Shown: positions 46,673-58,911 of the stretch, piece by piece | Position numbering within the stretch: position 1 is the stretch's first letter | How the letters are laid out: every line of letters begins with the position of its first letter | Assembly (NCBI RefSeq): GCF_000003815.2 | Contig: NW_023365773.1 | Coordinates: forward strand, 1 to 64,000 | DNA: 64,000 bases | Reading direction: 5' to 3' | DNA from: Branchiostoma floridae | Taxonomy: Eukaryota; Chordata; Leptocardii; Amphioxiformes; Branchiostomatidae | Made by a program: the position numbers and the translations under genes | Notes under the pieces: generated by a model | What the model was told of the DNA's origin: nothing | Database searches by the model: none | Seen by the model: only the letters and a program-made list of their open reading frames with translations

Positions 46673-47447
46673 ACTCATACAGTAGTATTTTTCAATCCTT
46701 TGAATCCATTGTTTATGCATGTATCAGTTCATGTGTTCTTATCAATTTCCATGTATTTGCATTGAAATGCAATAAAACATTCATATAAAACAGAATGAAA
46801 AATGATGAAAAACAAGAAATCTTTTAAGAAAAGCTGTGCATTGCCGCGTATTTTATGACTGAACTGCTGAGAGCGACACCTAGCTTCTTCAGTAGGAAAT
46901 GCAGCAAAAGGGGATATTGGAAATTTACCTCATTATCATAATTTATGTCACATGAATTATTGGCACATTAAACAGGTTTTGTAAAACTTTTTGACCCACA
47001 ATGAATATGCATTATTTTTCATTACAAAATAAGTTCCTTCTGATGCAATTTGTGATATATCTTTATATAAACATGGTGAGTTAAAGCATAGATTTATTAC
47101 GCTGGACCACATACAGTAACATGCGTCTAGAAGAGCGTTTTAATACTCGCCTGGAATGTACCATTGTCTAACTAAGCCATGAAACTCGGCAAGGAAAGAA
47201 GGGCCTTTGGAAGGGGCTTTGGAAGGGCTGGGTTAAAAGGTCCGTCCATTGATCCAACCATGGAAGAAAGCTGGCATAAGGCATTGCCGCTGGCGCGGCA
47301 ATGCAAAAATTTGATCAATTTGACTCAACCTTCTTCTGCTGCCTAACCCAAAACCTGATGATAACCCATACAGAATTGGTATCCAAACAGCTACATGTAC
47401 TTCAGTGTGCTACAGGTGAATTCATCTGTTAATGTGACAGGGTTCAA

Positions 47448-47775
47448 AATACCACCTGCATATGCAGGCTAGTGCAGGTAAAATTGGAGTTGTGCAGGTA
47501 TTTCTGGTGTCTACCTGCACCTAACCTGCACTGGTCCATGTACTGGGTTTTATACATAAATGTCATATGATGTAGGTGTATGTGGATTGTTATTTACTGT
47601 TACCACCTATATAATATAGAAGAAAAAATAGCAATGGTTCCTGAACAATTTTAGTATGATCCATACTTCCTACACTCAGAGTGGTGCAGGTAAAATTTGT
47701 CTGGTGTAGGTAATGTTCAGTGTTACACGTACCTGCACCAGTGCAGGTATGCAGAAAAAAGTATTTCAAGCCCTG
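47448..47775. mobile_element. TIR element 'cagggctcgaaat' family, intact
   Basis: Ends 'cagggttcaaaatacc' and 'gtatttcaagccctg' flanked by the 5-bp duplication tgtga. The inner halves repeat 'cctgca' motifs. Non-coding. Confidence 0.75.
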
Positions 47776-47994
47776 TGTGATGCACACCACAGAAGAAGCA
47801 TGACCTTGTAGCTATGTAAATTCCCGCCATCAACATTTCAGGCTGCCCCACTTCCAAGTTATTGCTTTCTACTTGAAGCTACTTATGTTTTATCTCTTCA
47901 AAAAATAAATACAAAAGCTTGTGTACGTAGGTGGGGGAAAACATTGTTCCAACTGCAAAATTCCATGTTGCACACTGCATTACCTGGATTTAAA

Positions 47995-48265
47995 AGTAAA
48001 AACTGGGTTTAAAATCAAAAACTAAAACTTAAAAACTATTACGTGGGTTTAAGATTAAAAACTAAAACTTAAAAACTATTACGTGGGTTTAAAATTAAAA
48101 ACTAAAACTTAAAAACTATTACGTGGGTTTAAAATTAAAAACTAAAACTTAAAAACTATTACGTGGCTTTAAAATTAAAAACTAAAACTTAAAAACTATT
48201 ACGTGGGTTTAAAATTAAAAACTAAAACTTAAAAACTATTACGTGGGTTTAAAATTAAAAACTAT
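47995..48265. repeat. 40-bp AT-rich minisatellite
   Basis: About 6.5 near-identical copies of a unit with 'ttaaaaactattacgtgggt'. No exon sequence is seen in the unit. Confidence 0.9.
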
Positions 48266-48721
48266 AACTGTGGTTGTATTCGTGGTTTTCAAATTAAAAA
48301 CTATAACTGTGGTTGTATTTGCAAGTGTGCGAGAAGGTATTTTGAGCAAGTTGCATTATGTACACCATGGCAGAGGTATATTGTACATGTACATGCATGA
48401 CCTTGCCACTATGTAAATTCCCTTTGTGCTCTCCTGGCATCGTTACGCTCTGCTCACTTCAGCTGACACATGCACTTACCTGGGATTAATTACCTCACCT
48501 GTCCTCAAACAGGTGACGCATCGCACCTACTCAGGTGTGCATAACTACAGGTGTTGCCATCTAGGAGCAATTACAGGTACAGGTATTCAGGGGTGTATCT
48601 TGGAAAAGGTGTGGCTAATGTAACACTAATGACTTACCATAGAAGTGAACACAATGGGAGACTGACGATAGAATGACAATGGGACAAGATATTTATGGCT
48701 TCTAAATGTTGGATTTGAAGA

Positions 48722-49549
48722 TACAGTGAAACCTGCCTTAGGGGTCACCTGAGTATAGGGGCCACCTGGCCATTGCGGTCACTTTTTGTCGGTCCCTTGG
48801 ATTTTTCCCATTGACGTAAGCATTAAGAAATAGTCTATAGCGGTCACCTGTCGAATGCGGTCGCGGCCAGCCGATTTTCAGTCCGGCCGCTATGCCAACA
48901 CTGCCGATAGCGGTCACCGGCGCGACTGGCCGGCCGCGTTACGCCGCGCTAAACCCACGCGGGGTTCACTTTTTTTCAGAAAAGATCGATCGAGGAACAA
49001 AGGAAAATGGCGGCGCTGACTTCGTGTTCAGACAAGAGAACCAAGCAAATGTCTGTCAGTTTTGACTCAGAAATACGATGTCGAAGGCTTCGACTCCCGA
49101 GGGACACGCATTGACGTTGGTCATTCGGCGTTCCGAGAACGGCAATTCCCCCCGTCAACTAGCGGCTGATTTCGGAGCAGGTGTCGGTCGGACTCAGATT
49201 AGTGTTAATCATGTCTAAATTATTATAAGTACACTGTCTTCTAATGTCATGATTGACATACATTTTGACTATACAGAAATAAGGGAGCAGCTACAGTGCT
49301 GTAGCAGTAGTAGTAATACAAATCTATTTGATTAAACTGTTTGTTTTAAACTCATATTTAGTTTAAATGTATAACCTTAATAATATTGTCAATAAATACT
49401 CAGTATCTCAACGGAAGCTGAATACCTTGTCACTTATTGCTTGTGGTGAAATGTACCTTTTTGGCTATACTGCCTATAGGGGCCACCTGCCCATAGGGGC
49501 CAAATTTGGTCAGTCCCTTGAGTGACCCCTATAGACAGGTTTCACTGTA
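48722..49549 (+). mobile_element. Decayed pogo/Tigger-type transposon
   Basis: TIRs 'tacagtgaaacctgcc' and 'caggtttcactgta' with TA target site, 828 bp. The plus frame near 49085-49215 contains ENGNSPRQLAADFGAG and QISVN, like the helix-turn-helix of CENP-B/Tigger transposases, with frameshifts. The DDE domain is missing. Confidence 0.6.
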
Positions 49550-50624
49550 GAGTATTACAAGTTGTGCCTGCCAAAATTTGGGAGTCTAATATGTTGCTAA
49601 TATGACAGCTTCACCTACATGTACAACAAATTATATATGAGATGATGTAAATTGAATGCACTTCAAAGTTCAATAACAGTTAAGCCAGGGCAATAAAGTC
49701 AGCATAGCAATGTACACTACGTACTGTAGAATGTCTAAGTTATTTCTATCATCATGGTGAATTTGGCACTCTTGATCTAAATTGCAACAACTTTTCCTAT
49801 AATTTATAAAGGGGTTAATATACATGGTGAATTATCTGTCATGCTGAAAAAAATAAAACCTTGTATTTTCGCACATTAACTCCTCTACTAATAACACTAC
49901 TAGTACATATCACTGTTAAGATGAGCATTCTGCAGTACGTATATACATGCTGAGAAAATAAAACCTTGTATTTTTGCACATTAATGATTAAGTTAACTCC
50001 ACTACCAATAACATAACTACATGACATGTAGTACATATCGCTCTGTTAAAAAAAAAGCATTCTCCCATAAGTTTACAACACTCTGGATTGAGTCATAGGC
50101 ATTAGACAGATTTACCATAGAGTACTCTTTGGTCTCATGTGGTTTCTCTGACACAAAACTGCCACAATGATGTACATGTATGTGAAGCTGTCATCCTTAA
50201 CCATTACATATACCTGTACATGCACATGTACCTAACTTCCCGATAATACCACAAGAGACTGACAAACTCTGGTCTTTGTCAAGTGGTCTTTACAGACAAG
50301 ATTCTTAATGCTTGTGTCAATGGGAAAAATAAAGGACCACAAAAAAAAGTTGGTCCTTATGACTTATGTAGAATAGGTCACTTGCACAGGGTGGACTGTA
50401 TATATCATGTACCTTTGCATGATACACAATGTTTTTCTGCGACAGAAAACTTAAGTGAATGCACTTTAGTGAGCTCCCTACCGACATTATACATAAGCAA
50501 TACAACTGTTGGTAGTATACACCTTGAAGACTTAGCAAATTTTGTTGCTATTTCTTAAATCTATCTCAGTTATCTCAGCAATATCTCAGAATTTAGCGAA
50601 GGAGGGTCTGTTTTGGGGGTTTAC

Positions 50625-50733
50625 CTGTATTCTTGATGCTGTTGTATGAGGTTCTGCTGGGGGTTTCGGGAGAGGGGGAGTCCTCGGGTAGTGTCAGCTT
50701 CCCTCGACTGCTCACGATGCACCCAATGGTGAC
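50625..50733 (-). CDS. Possible further upstream exon of the USP7 locus
   Basis: Minus strand, acceptor gtgaaatcag and donor gtaaac. It reads VTIGCIVSSRGKLTLPEDSP then SPETPSRTSYNSIKNT, 109 nt, phase 0 to phase 1, which fits the exon at 42548 exactly (split Glu). It is Ser/Pro-rich and has no Met. Its own upstream partner was not found; it may be 5'UTR. Confidence 0.45.
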
Positions 50734-50799
50734 CTGATTTCACTCTGCACAAACCAGCTCTGGGAATTACAGGGAACAATTTTATAAAAGAACTATACA

Positions 50800-52114
50800 T
50801 GTAACTTTCAATCAATCACAGGGTTGGACAAGTCCACTAGCCCTGTTGTCCAGGGCAAGTGAAAATGCTGTTTGGGCAAGTGCATGACCTACTCTACTTG
50901 CCCAATCGGGCAAGTAAGATTTTTCCATTTGTCCTGGGCGTACTCTCTCCAGTTGGCTCTGGCCCTTTGAGTGTGTTGAAGATCTGATCTACCCATCTCC
51001 CTCTTGGGCATTTCCTTTAGGCCACAGCAAGTAAATTTTATGGATGACATCAGCGCGCATTAATTTTTTTCTTCTGCAGGGATGGTCAACATGACTGTAG
51101 TTGTAGAAATGAAACTTATTGAATAGTTGTAAAAGTGACACCAATATGGAAGCTATGAGTGTGGTTACCAACTTTGTTGGTGATGCCAGTCTACCACACT
51201 AGTGTGACTTTTACCACGCCAGTATATGTCTTAAATACAGGAATAAATGCTTTGTTGGCTCTGACACCATGTTTTGTCCCTTTAATTCTTGTTACAACAT
51301 TCATCACAACTTTATGGTGCCTATTTTTGAAAATGTAGCCATCTTGTTTTTTTCACCCATCTTGTTTTGTTTTTTTTCCCTATCGCACTATTTAAATGCA
51401 GTCTGCAGAGGATGTCATCCATTTAATTTACTTGCTGTGGCCTTATGTAATTCACAAGATCAAAGGCTGAAAGCCCAAATTGCAATTTACAAATTTTACA
51501 GCCATTAGTAACAGGCCATAATTTCAGCATTTAAATATTGACTTTTCAAATTACATGGTTACATAGATCAAAGATTGGCTATTAGAATGTAAGTTACAAA
51601 AGATATGTCAAATCTGCTAATAAGCTAGAACCATCGAGTATACTACTAGAAACATTTAAAATACAAAAGGGAAATCTTGAGGGTCCTTTTATAACTAGTA
51701 CTGTTGTGTGATTTTACTGATATGACAAGTACATAGTTTTCCAAAAGGTCACATAGGTTGGTGGAAGTTAGTAGCCTGAGCATCATCCTCCGTCGTGACC
51801 GCTGGCTCACGACTTTCGATTTCTAAGCAAAATTCGTGAGCCAGTCGTCACTACGGAGGATGATACTCAGGCTAGGAAGTTAGGGTTGTTTGTTGTCTAT
51901 AATCTGGAGGTTCTGGGATCAAATCCCAAGCAGTCTATACTGTTGTGCCCTTTAAAAAGGCACTTTACGCCTACTTCCATTCTCAACTGAAAAATTTACA
52001 AGTACAGAGGTTTTGAAATGGTACCTAAAAAAGAGAGAGTGATTTTGAAAAAAAAAAGTTAAATTTATATTTATACTGGACAAGATTCACCCCTAAATCA
52101 TGGGCGTTTTGACA
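50800..52114. other. Intronic/intergenic, repeats only
   Basis: Contains a 'ggacaagtccactagccctg' repeat at 50823-50940, the short TIR element at 51770-51877 and a tRNA-like SINE head at 51890-52000. No protein-coding signal seen. Confidence 0.5.
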
Positions 52115-53373
52115 ACACATGTCAACATCCGATAGTCAGACAGTAAACAAACCATCCAACTTTCGTCAGTATCTAATTTTCGTACTATGCCGAATCCTGG
52201 ATATCCAGAAAACGTCATGAGCAGAAGGACGATTCCTGGATATCCAGAAATCGTCGCAAACAGGACGTTTCCTGGATAGACGACGCTGTTTATCCAGAAC
52301 GTGTACGTGGGGGTGGAGCTTCCTGTTTTCGAGGGCGGGGACTATGTTGCATGTTGTTTTCGTGGTTAGAAGGCCGCCATCTTTGTATCTCCGGCGCAAT
52401 AGGTTTATGTAGAATTATTCTGTCAGCTCCTGGTGTTACAGAACTTGATGTTTACATGTTACTTACGTATCAGGCCCAAAATGCTTTTTGCGTAATGAAT
52501 CAACAAATGGCAGTCAAGATGGGATAAAGCTACTGTTGTTTTCCGTATAGCGACACATTCACGGTAACGTATTAATAGCATCCAGATGGCGTCCCTTTGT
52601 CACACAAGGCTTGGTCCACATCCTGGATATCCAGAAAATGGCTTGAACAGGAGGACGCATCCTGGATATCCAGAAAACGGCTTGAACAGGCTCAGGACGA
52701 ATCCTGGATATCCAGGAAACGGCTTGAACACGCTCAGGACGAATCCTGGATATCCAGGAAACGGCTTGAACGCTCAGGACGAATCCTGGATATCCAGAAA
52801 ACGGCCTGAACAGGAGGACGCGTCCTTGATATCCAGAATACGGCTCAAACAGACCTGACTGCGAACGTCACGTCAAGAGGGACCGCGAAAATTTTCGTAG
52901 CCTTGGAAGATGTCTCCCAATGTTTATGGGGAGGGCAGTGGTCACTTCCGGGTTAGATATTTGTGATCGTATAAACATAATTTTTTTTTAGATAGATAGG
53001 TCGCTCACCAGGCTATAAGGACAAATTCTGGCTACGTGTTCACTGTTTTCTCTATCTCATTTTCATCCCATAGACCTGCCTATATTGCTCCGGTCCGGTA
53101 AAAAGCGCTTCGCATCCCGACTCCAAGAAGTTCGGGCAACTTTTGAAACTCTCGCAGCTAGAGTCTCGCGAGGTATCGCGAGGTCGACCCAAATATGGAA
53201 ACAGGGGCGTGCATAATTACTGTTTTCTGCACTGTCAATCACCATGATTGACGGCACCGGAAGTACGAATCCTGGATATCTAGTTTTCGTAAGGTTTTTT
53301 GACGATTCCTGGAGCCGCCGAAAACTAGATGCGACACATGTCAACATCCGATAGTCAGACAGTAAACAAACCA
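52115..53373. repeat. 1.2-kb unit between identical 40-bp direct repeats, with palindromic tandem core
   Basis: The 40-mers 52115-52154 and 53334-53373 are identical. Between them the 12-bp palindrome CTGGATATCCAG occurs seven times intact (52197, 52236, 52623, 52662, 52704, 52746, 52786) plus degraded copies near 52269, 52826, 53273 and 53308. Spacing within the main cluster is 39-42 bp. A CG-rich block with TCTCGCGAG at 53164 lies near its right end. No protein recognised. Confidence 0.75.
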
Positions 53374-53470
53374 AACATCGTGCATAATATGAGAGTAACA
53401 CATCATGTACAATGACTGATAAGAGTTGAAAGTCCAAAAGTTTTCATTCTAGGCTCACATTAGAAACGAC

Positions 53471-56107
53471 ATGTATCATCAAGAACGAGGTGACCTTGAA
53501 TTTGTTATCGATGACACAGGCACAAAGAGCATATCCATTGAGATCATTCCAAGTAACCCGAAGGAGAAAAAAACAATATTGAGCTGTGTGTATCGCCCAC
53601 CAAATACCGACATTATAGAATTCAATGAGCGCATAAAGGAATCTATAAACAATATTAATAGGGAAAGAGCGACTTGTTATATTATTGGTGATTTCAATAT
53701 TAATCTATTAAACAATACTAACCAACCCACTACTGATCATATAAATGAAATGTTCTCATCTGGCTTCTACCCACTTATATGCAGACCTACCAGAATTACA
53801 CCTTACTCTGCCACCTTAATAGACAACATTTATACAAACTCAGGTAGCAACAATATCAAGGTTGGCATCCTCATCACTGACATATCAGATCACTTTCCAA
53901 TATTCCTTTCATCCGAATTAAACGAGCCAGTCAGACAGGCAGACAAAATATCTTATCGCCAAGTTAACACAACTAACATTCAGAAATTTACACAATCCCT
54001 ATCAGAAATAGTATGGAGCGACGTATTAAACGAAACAGACACAGAGAAAGCATATAATCAGTTTCTCGAAACATACGGATCGTTATACGAAAAATGTTTC
54101 CCAAAGAAAACTACAAAAATCTCCCAGCACTCTCGCAAAAAACCCTGGCTTAGCAGTGGATTGTTAAAGTCAATACGCAGAAAAAACAAGCTCTACACTA
54201 AATATGTCAAGAACCCCACGCCCTTAAACCACAGTATCTATAAAAAATACCGGAATAAGTTAAATCATCTCCTAAAAACTACAAAGAAGGATTACTACCA
54301 CAAAAAGTTCAATGAAGCTACCAGTAACATAAAACAAACATGGTCCCTGATAAATGAAGTTATAAATCGTAACAAAAGCAACTCAGCTGGTCCAAACAAA
54401 ATACAAATTGGTACCAAAACTACCGAAAATAAAGATGAAATATGTAATGAATTCAATGATTTTTTCATTAATATTGGACCTACACTTGAAAGTAAAATCC
54501 CAAAAGGAACACAAGATCCTCTTAGCTACATCACTTTACAAGTAAATTCTAACCTATCAACTTTTGTGCCACCAACTGATGCTGAAATTACAGATATTGT
54601 CAAAAACTTAAAAGACTCAGCTGCTGGTCATGACGAAATTAGCCCTAAAGTACTAAAGTTGTCACTACCCTATGTTATTGCCCCTCTAACACATATTCTT
54701 TCTCTATCCTTGCAAAATGGAATTGTTCCCCACCCACTAAAAGTCGCAAAAGTGACGCCTATTTTTAAAAGCAGTGACCCACTAAATGTTAACAACTATC
54801 GACCAATATCTGTCCTTCCCTGCATATCTAAAGTCTTGGAAAAGCTAGTATATAGTCGTCTTTTGAAACATTTAAATCAAAATAACATCCTATATAAACA
54901 TCAATATGGTTTCCGAAAGGGCTATTCTACCTCTCTGGCACTCATACACTTAATGGAAAAAATTTCTACCGCCATAGATAATTCAGAATACACAATAGGA
55001 ATCTTTCTCGATCTATCAAAAGCATTTGATACGGTTAATCATTCCATTCTACTCAATAAACTAAAACGATACGGTATATGTGACTCCGCAATAAAATGGT
55101 TCTCGTCTTATCTATCCAATAGACAACAATACGTAGCTCTTAACGATAATAAATCACAACCCAAAATAATAGAATGTGGTGTCCCACAGGGTTCGATATT
55201 AGGACCTCTACTTTTTCTGATTTATATAAATGATCTCGAAAAAGCATCCTCAATTATATTCTTTATCCTATTTGCAGATGATTCAAATCTTTTTCTTTCA
55301 AACTCGAATTTTGATACGCTAGTAAAACTTGCTAACGAAGAAATGAAAAAGGTTATGTCGTGGTTTGAGGCAAATAAATTATCAGTAAATGTTAAGAAGA
55401 CATATTATCTAATTTTCTGTAATAGAAATAAAACCTATAACAAAAGTGCCAAAATCTTTTTAAAAAGTGTGCCCCTGTCTCAAGAGAGTCAAGCCAAATT
55501 CTTAGGTATAATCATTGATGATCGACTGACCTGGAAATCGCATATAACTATGTTAGGTAAAAAGATTTCAAAAACTATCGGTATCATTGGAAAACTTAAA
55601 CATATTCTTACTCAAAAAACCATTATTACCATATATAATAGTTTAATATACCCGTATCTAACCTACGGGAATATAGTCTGGGGATGCGCCTACAAAACCA
55701 CACTACAGCCCCTGATATTGCTCCAAAAAAGATTTGTTCGTTCAGCCACGGGCGCCAGTTTTCATGCACATTCTGCACCTTTGTTTACAAAACTTAAGAT
55801 TTTGAATATTTTTGATATCAACAGACTTCAACTGATGCTATTTACGTTTAAATTCCTAAACTGTTCTCTTCCAGAAACATTTAATGGTCTTCTAAATCTT
55901 AATTCTCATTTTCATAATTACCAAACTCGACAAAGTGCTCATTTCCATATTCCCCTATTTAGAACGTCAGTAGCCCAAATGAGTGTAAAATACAAATGTA
56001 TAATTAATTGGAATAATCTCCCCCTCCATCTAAAATGTTTAACATCAATAATTAGTTTTAAACGCAATCTAAAAAATCACCTACTTTCCTTTCCCACTGA
56101 CATTTGA
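53471..56107 (+). CDS. CR1/L2-type non-LTR retrotransposon ORF2, 5'-truncated
   Basis: 878 residues in one frame. The start lies inside the endonuclease domain: SCVYRPPNTD, CYIIGDFNIN and SATLIDNIYTN are its C-terminal half, and the first metal-binding part is missing. The reverse transcriptase follows: KVAKVTPIFKSSDPLNVNNY, QYGFRKGYSTSLA, IFLDLSKAFDTVNH, GVPQGSILGPLLFLIYINDL, FADDSNLFL (catalytic FADD), MSWFEANKLSVNVKK and FLGIIID. The non-coding 3' region runs to about 56700, holds a duplicated 60-bp block (56126 and 56394) and ends in short 'aactcaa' repeats. The frame is intact, so the insertion is fairly young, but truncation makes it immobile. It lies within the interval between TUBGCP2 and USP7, or in a USP7 5' intron. 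Confidence 0.88.
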   Translation: MYHQERGDLEFVIDDTGTKSISIEIIPSNPKEKKTILSCVYRPPNTDIIEFNERIKESINNINRERATCYIIGDFNINLLNNTNQPTTDHINEMFSSGFYPLICRPTRITPYSATLIDNIYTNSGSNNIKVGILITDISDHFPIFLSSELNEPVRQADKISYRQVNTTNIQKFTQSLSEIVWSDVLNETDTEKAYNQFLETYGSLYEKCFPKKTTKISQHSRKKPWLSSGLLKSIRRKNKLYTKYVKNPTPLNHSIYKKYRNKLNHLLKTTKKDYYHKKFNEATSNIKQTWSLINEVINRNKSNSAGPNKIQIGTKTTENKDEICNEFNDFFINIGPTLESKIPKGTQDPLSYITLQVNSNLSTFVPPTDAEITDIVKNLKDSAAGHDEISPKVLKLSLPYVIAPLTHILSLSLQNGIVPHPLKVAKVTPIFKSSDPLNVNNYRPISVLPCISKVLEKLVYSRLLKHLNQNNILYKHQYGFRKGYSTSLALIHLMEKISTAIDNSEYTIGIFLDLSKAFDTVNHSILLNKLKRYGICDSAIKWFSSYLSNRQQYVALNDNKSQPKIIECGVPQGSILGPLLFLIYINDLEKASSIIFFILFADDSNLFLSNSNFDTLVKLANEEMKKVMSWFEANKLSVNVKKTYYLIFCNRNKTYNKSAKIFLKSVPLSQESQAKFLGIIIDDRLTWKSHITMLGKKISKTIGIIGKLKHILTQKTIITIYNSLIYPYLTYGNIVWGCAYKTTLQPLILLQKRFVRSATGASFHAHSAPLFTKLKILNIFDINRLQLMLFTFKFLNCSLPETFNGLLNLNSHFHNYQTRQSAHFHIPLFRTSVAQMSVKYKCIINWNNLPLHLKCLTSIISFKRNLKNHLLSFPTDI

Positions 56108-56719
56108 CATCTTATCTTGATTTCTCCATTTGATAGCTTAAGTTGTTATTTAGTTGATATATTTCCCTGTTTTTAATAATTTAATTGTTGTTTTAATCAT
56201 TAGGTATTTAGCTGCTACATTTCCTTGTTTTAGTCATTTGATAATAGCTTTATTTGTGTCACTTTAGTTACGATATATCCTTGTTTTTCCTTAAATCGTT
56301 AACTTTGGCTTCTCTATTATATTATATAGCTTCATTTGTGTTACAATAGTTTCAATATTTAAATTGTTGCCAATAATTTTTTCCTTAACTTCTCCATTTG
56401 ATAGCTTAAGTTGTTATTTAGTTGATATATTTCCCTGCTTTTAATAATTTAATTGTTATTTAGCTTCTCTATTTGATGGCTTTTTTGTGTTAATTTAGTT
56501 GATACATTTCCTTGTTTTATTATCAATTGTTTATCACCTCAATTATTTCATTAGAATTGCATACGTTATAGGAGGAGGGCTCGCATAAGCCGTTAGGCTT
56601 CCTCCCTTCCTCCCGCACAGTATTTGTTTTATCCAATGTACATTTCTCTGTTTTTGTGTTCTACGTGCGAATAAATAAACTCAAAACTCAAACTCAAACA
56701 AATCAATCAATCAATGGTT

Positions 56720-58600
56720 CAATGAGCAAAAATCACAAATAAGATTGTTTCTACACTCATGCTTTTTCAATACCACCACCTCCAGTCACACCAAAACAGG
56801 ATGATAGTTTGCTTGGACTTTGACATGCACCAGAAACATGTACATGATATGTTGATAAATTTACCTACCCAGGTAACAAGGTACACTAAATGACTACAAT
56901 ACCAATACACATCTAGGTAATGGAATACACAATGTCATGATATTCCATAGGGATTCACAAGGACACTGGCATTGTCTAATGTTATTACACCACTGTTATG
57001 ATCAAAACCATACAACTTTCCGTTTGCCACTAGCATTGTCTAATGTTATTATCAATACACACTGGCATTTACCTTTTCATTATACTGATAAGTGTTATGC
57101 CTGAAACCTACCAACTGTCCATTTGCCACAGAGGTGAAAATTACTTGTTAATCATTCAATGCAGAGGGGTAATCAACACACATTGTTATGGATGACAGAG
57201 ACAATGGGACAATGGATTATCCAATTGTGTTAATCATCACCATCAAAAACATCTTCACTGTACAAGGCAAAAATGGGGATTTCTGTGGAACATAATATTG
57301 GCCCAAAGCTGTCAGTAAATTGGCCCCTAATTAGTACATTAGGGCATATTTGAAGTGTTATCTTACTTATTCATGAAATTCAAAGACTGACAATGAATTT
57401 GTTAAAATGTCTACATTTGTGGAAAGAATAAGGAAAAGATGACATTAAAACACACCAAAATGACAATCCTCTGAAGTTTGAAATGACAAAAACAAAACAT
57501 CTCACAACATTATGTTCATGTGGTACAAAAATCCATTGTCATTCATTGAAAGTGCTTCAAAAATATCAGGCTAACATTGAAAACAAAACAACCACTTTTC
57601 AAGAAAGCTACAAGCTTCAATTCTTCCAATGACACAACAAAAGACTGTTGTTGTTGTTTTTTCTAACAAGACACAAACCAGGGAAAACGTCCACAGACAG
57701 GTGGTTGTTTGGAGAGTCAATGCGGAACTCACACAGACACGCACAGGAAATACAAACTATCAACATAGCAACCGACAAAAACGCCTCAAATAACACAAAA
57801 AAATCACCCTCTCGATCTAAAACTGTCCGCAGTGATAATAAAAATAATATAGACATGTTTCTAACGGTGAGTTCAGGCGCCAAACGCCCGTCCTAGCGGT
57901 TGTTTTTGTTCCATGTTGTTCCGTGTCGAGTTCGCGCATGGCGATCACTAAGGAATCTCACCAACTTGTCCGCATGTTTTTACACAGGCATCTCGCAACG
58001 GAAGCCATAAACTCTGCTTAGTTCTGCTCCAGATTTGTCCTTCCCTGTCTCTCCCGTGACCTTGTGGTTCTGGATCCTATATTGCTCGTGCGCCAAGGAT
58101 GTAATTTGTCCAAATGAAAGTGAGGGAGGGGGGCAATTATTACAAAGCCCCAGAGTCACGCATGAAAAAAGTGGGCCGGCTTGACAAATTATTTTCACCT
58201 TCTACAGGCATTAGGGAGGGAACCCACCACTAACTCCACCACTGTTTTGTTAAGAAAAACCTTATGATATAATCTGCTGTAAAATACCCCGCTACAGTGT
58301 CTACAAAGGTGTGAAATTACGGAAAAACGGAGAAATTTACCCACCACTACTTCTTCAGCTGATGGACATGGCGGCCAAGCACTCTGGGTCAAAGGGTAAG
58401 GGGCGCTCCATTGTTGTAGCTTTCGAATTTCTGGCGTCCCTTAAAAATCCACAAACAGTGATAAAGTGAAATGAAAAAAATTAAGCAATCTGATGAATAT
58501 TAATTTCTTCCTGCTATGACTGTTTTTTAAATTAGAAGACATTATTTCTACAAAATAGAACAACTACGTAACAAACATGGTTTGTCCCCTGTAAGTGCCG
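56720..58600. other. Intergenic region between the USP7 locus and TUBGCP2
   Basis: No convincing exon. Minus-strand candidates for the USP7 5' end (ATG near 57940; a GT-ended segment ending at 58337) do not match the phase of the exon at 50733, so I leave them unassigned. Head-to-head gene order suggests a promoter near 57.9-58.6 kb. Confidence 0.35.
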
Positions 58601-58613
58601 TCCTCTCGCCGGT

Positions 58614-58622
58614 TCTCGCGAG
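58614..58622. promoter_or_regulatory. TCTCGCGAG motif at the TUBGCP2 promoter
   Basis: Lies 140 bp before the first donor site (gtacgt at 58754) of the TUBGCP2 5'UTR exon. The exon carries a short upstream frame at 58648-58674 (8 codons and stop). Confidence 0.55.
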
Positions 58623-58911
58623 GCTTGGAACAGGCGGGAAGTCCAATATGGCCGCCGGGGACAGAAAATGTTGATGCAGATTTGCTAAAAAAACTTTATA
58701 AACTGCTTCTCCGCAATCAAAAAGAGCCACAACTTTATAAAGCAAGTTACAAGGTACGTAACTTATCTATGCACTGCACGATAAAGTTTCCCATTTCCGT
58801 ATTACCGCTTTGGTGCCGTTGCTTGCCAAATATATATGACAGTACATGTTGACCAAAAGAAAAATATAATTTTGTCGTCTGTTTTTGTCAGATATTCCAG
58901 CGCACGCCGCC

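Noticed and set aside
52586-52858. Repetitive 90-residue protein (HPGYPENGLNR units)
   Set aside because: It follows the 40-bp tandem repeat in one frame only; other frames are equally repetitive and there is no gene context.
57617-57883. Minus-strand 88-residue frame with a hydrophobic segment (possible first USP7-locus exon)
   Set aside because: No good donor in matching phase, no homology recognised, and the sequence is low in coding character.
58595-58852. Plus frame reading NVDADLLKKLYKLLLRNQKEP over the TUBGCP2 5'UTR exon
   Set aside because: It has no ATG and would stop just at the GCP2 start; more likely a chance opening in the 5'UTR.
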